A DNA stretch of 5,226 nucleotides from Lentisphaeria bacterium UBA1829 (lineage in GTDB: Bacteria > Verrucomicrobiota > Lentisphaeria > Victivallales > UBA1829). Below the pieces are notes generated by a model. That model had not been told where the DNA came from. It did no database searches and saw only the letters and a list, made by a program, of their open reading frames with translations. Below are positions 4,243 through 5,226 of this stretch, in pieces. The translations under genes were made by a program, and so were the position numbers. The stretch's first letter is position 1; every line of letters begins with the position of its first letter. Location of the stretch: assembly GCA_002338895.1 (NCBI GenBank), contig DDJH01000261.1, positions 3,361 to 8,586 on the forward strand. The letters are read 5' to 3'.

Positions 4243-5226
4243 ATGGAAGAACTGCCCCGGTCACTGCATTTTATTGGGGTCGGCGGGATTGGAATGAGCG
4301 CTCTGGCGCAGATGGCGGCGTGTCTTGGATGTGAGACGTCGGGAAGCGACCGGGCGCTGCTGTCGCCGGAAAACCGCCGCATCATGGATTCTCTCCGGTC
4401 GAAGGGGGTTCGTCTCTATGCGCAGGACGGTTCCCGGTTCGGAGAGGGGGAAGAGCTCCCGGAGGCGCTGGTCTGTTCGACGGCGATCGAGAAGGATAAT
4501 CCGGATCTGCGGAACGCGCCGGCGGGCATTCCGCGTCTGCACCGGTCCGAGGCGCTGCGCCTTCTGGTTCAGCGGTGCGCCGCGCCGGTGTTCGCGGTCA
4601 CGGGAAGCTGCGGGAAGACGACGGTGTCCGCGTGGCTGGCGCAGTCGCTGGACCATCTCGGAGTCTCTGCTTCGCTGCTCTCCGGCGGACTGGCCAAGCA
4701 TTTCATCCGGGATGGCTTTGCGGGAAATTATGCGCCCGGAAAGGATCTCTGCGTGCTGGAGGCGGACGAGAGCGACAAATCCCTGCTGAATTATACTGCG
4801 GATCATGCCATGATCCTGAACATCGGAACCGATCACTATTCGAAAGAGGTGCTGGCGGAGGTGTTCCGCCGGTTTCTTCTTCAGACCCGGATTTCGGCGG
4901 TGCTGGAGGACCGGGTTCTGGATGCGGTGGGAACGGAGTGCGTGAAGCATCTTCGCGTTGCGCTGTTCAGTACGGATCCGTCGTCTCCGGCTGTCCGGGA
5001 CGGGTATCCGGTGTTCCGGGTGACCGGGTATCGGTCGGGACGCGACGGCGTGCGGGCGCAGATCAATGGCCGGGAGGTTCGTCTTCCGCAGCCGGGACTG
5101 CACAATGCGGCCAATGCGGCGGCGGTTCTTGCCGGACTTTCCCTGCTGGGAATGGAGCCGGAGAAGGCCCGTTCCGCGGTGGAAGGATTTTCCGGGGTCT
5201 GGCGGCGGTTTGATTTTGCCGGAAGG
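4243..5226 (+). CDS. MurC-type Mur ligase (UDP-N-acetylmuramate--L-alanine ligase family), 3' end outside window
   Basis: An open frame from ATG 4243 to the window edge, 328 residues of an expected ~450-490, with no stop. AAAGGGG (4228-4234) sits 8 nt before the ATG, inside the end of the LpxH-like gene. Domain 1 is MurC/Mpl-like: H-F-I-G-V-G-G-I-G-M-S (9-19), S-G-S-D (33-36), S-T-A-I-E-K-D-N-P (79-87). The central ATPase domain has T-G-S-C-G-K-T-T (120-127), G-G-L-A-K (148-152), E-A-D-E-S-D (173-178) and N-I-G-T-D-H-Y (193-199). The C-terminal domain begins after P-G-L-H-N-A-A-N (284-291), and the fragment ends just after R-R-F-D-F (321-325). MurC adds L-Ala to UDP-MurNAc in the cytoplasm using ATP. 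The P-loop is unusual (usual MurC/Mpl form: G-T-H-G-K-T-T) and the gene is not next to other division/wall genes, so a paralogue with another substrate is possible. Family secure, exact reaction less so. Confidence 0.8.
   Translation, partial: MEELPRSLHFIGVGGIGMSALAQMAACLGCETSGSDRALLSPENRRIMDSLRSKGVRLYAQDGSRFGEGEELPEALVCSTAIEKDNPDLRNAPAGIPRLHRSEALRLLVQRCAAPVFAVTGSCGKTTVSAWLAQSLDHLGVSASLLSGGLAKHFIRDGFAGNYAPGKDLCVLEADESDKSLLNYTADHAMILNIGTDHYSKEVLAEVFRRFLLQTRISAVLEDRVLDAVGTECVKHLRVALFSTDPSSPAVRDGYPVFRVTGYRSGRDGVRAQINGREVRLPQPGLHNAANAAAVLAGLSLLGMEPEKARSAVEGFSGVWRRFDFAGR

Noticed and set aside
4261..5103. 280-codon minus-strand open frame opposite the Mur ligase
   Set aside because: It is antisense to a clear MurC-type coding sequence and has an Arg-rich composition without any motif.

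Overview
The window looks like ordinary chromosomal DNA from a moderately GC-rich, Gram-negative, probably anaerobic or gut-type bacterium. G/C-ending codons dominate (CTG, CGG, GCG, GTG), alongside frequent GGA for Gly. The pairing of an LpxH-like enzyme with a MurC-like ligase implies an outer membrane plus peptidoglycan chemistry. The overall style (carbohydrate MFS plus non-secreted GH5, split chromate-type transporter) would fit the PVC group, for example Lentisphaerota/Victivallis relatives. That placement is an inference from general resemblance, not a database result.

All six genes are on the + strand and fall into three blocks. Block 1 (1-1904) is the 3' part of an MFS transporter gene followed, after 2 nt, by a complete GH5-family glycoside hydrolase with no signal peptide. 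Together they suggest uptake of a glycan or glycoside and its hydrolysis in the cytoplasm. Block 2 (about 1936-3220) has its own sigma70-like promoter, overlapped by two inverted repeats, and two ~200-residue proteins that look like the two halves of a split CHR (chromate ion transporter superfamily) permease, separated by 1 nt. Block 3 (3474-5226) has a second sigma70-like promoter placed almost on top of the start codon of an LpxH-like metallophosphoesterase. A MurC-type Mur ligase follows 3 nt downstream and runs off the right end of the window.

Between blocks 2 and 3 lies a 287-nt non-coding stretch (3221-3507) unusually rich in inverted repeats: an 8-10 bp hairpin whose minus strand ends in U7, a GC-rich hairpin, a long imperfect hairpin of about 21 bp, and a short hairpin that competes with it and is followed by T6. 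It could be a set of terminators, a small RNA or a structured leader. Nothing in it codes convincingly for protein.

I see no mobile element, CRISPR array, tRNA or rRNA, and no clear novel multi-gene system. The points most worth a second look are the structured intergenic region, the apparently leaderless start of the LpxH-like gene, the promoter embedded in inverted repeats ahead of the CHR pair, and the non-standard P-loop of the MurC-like ligase.
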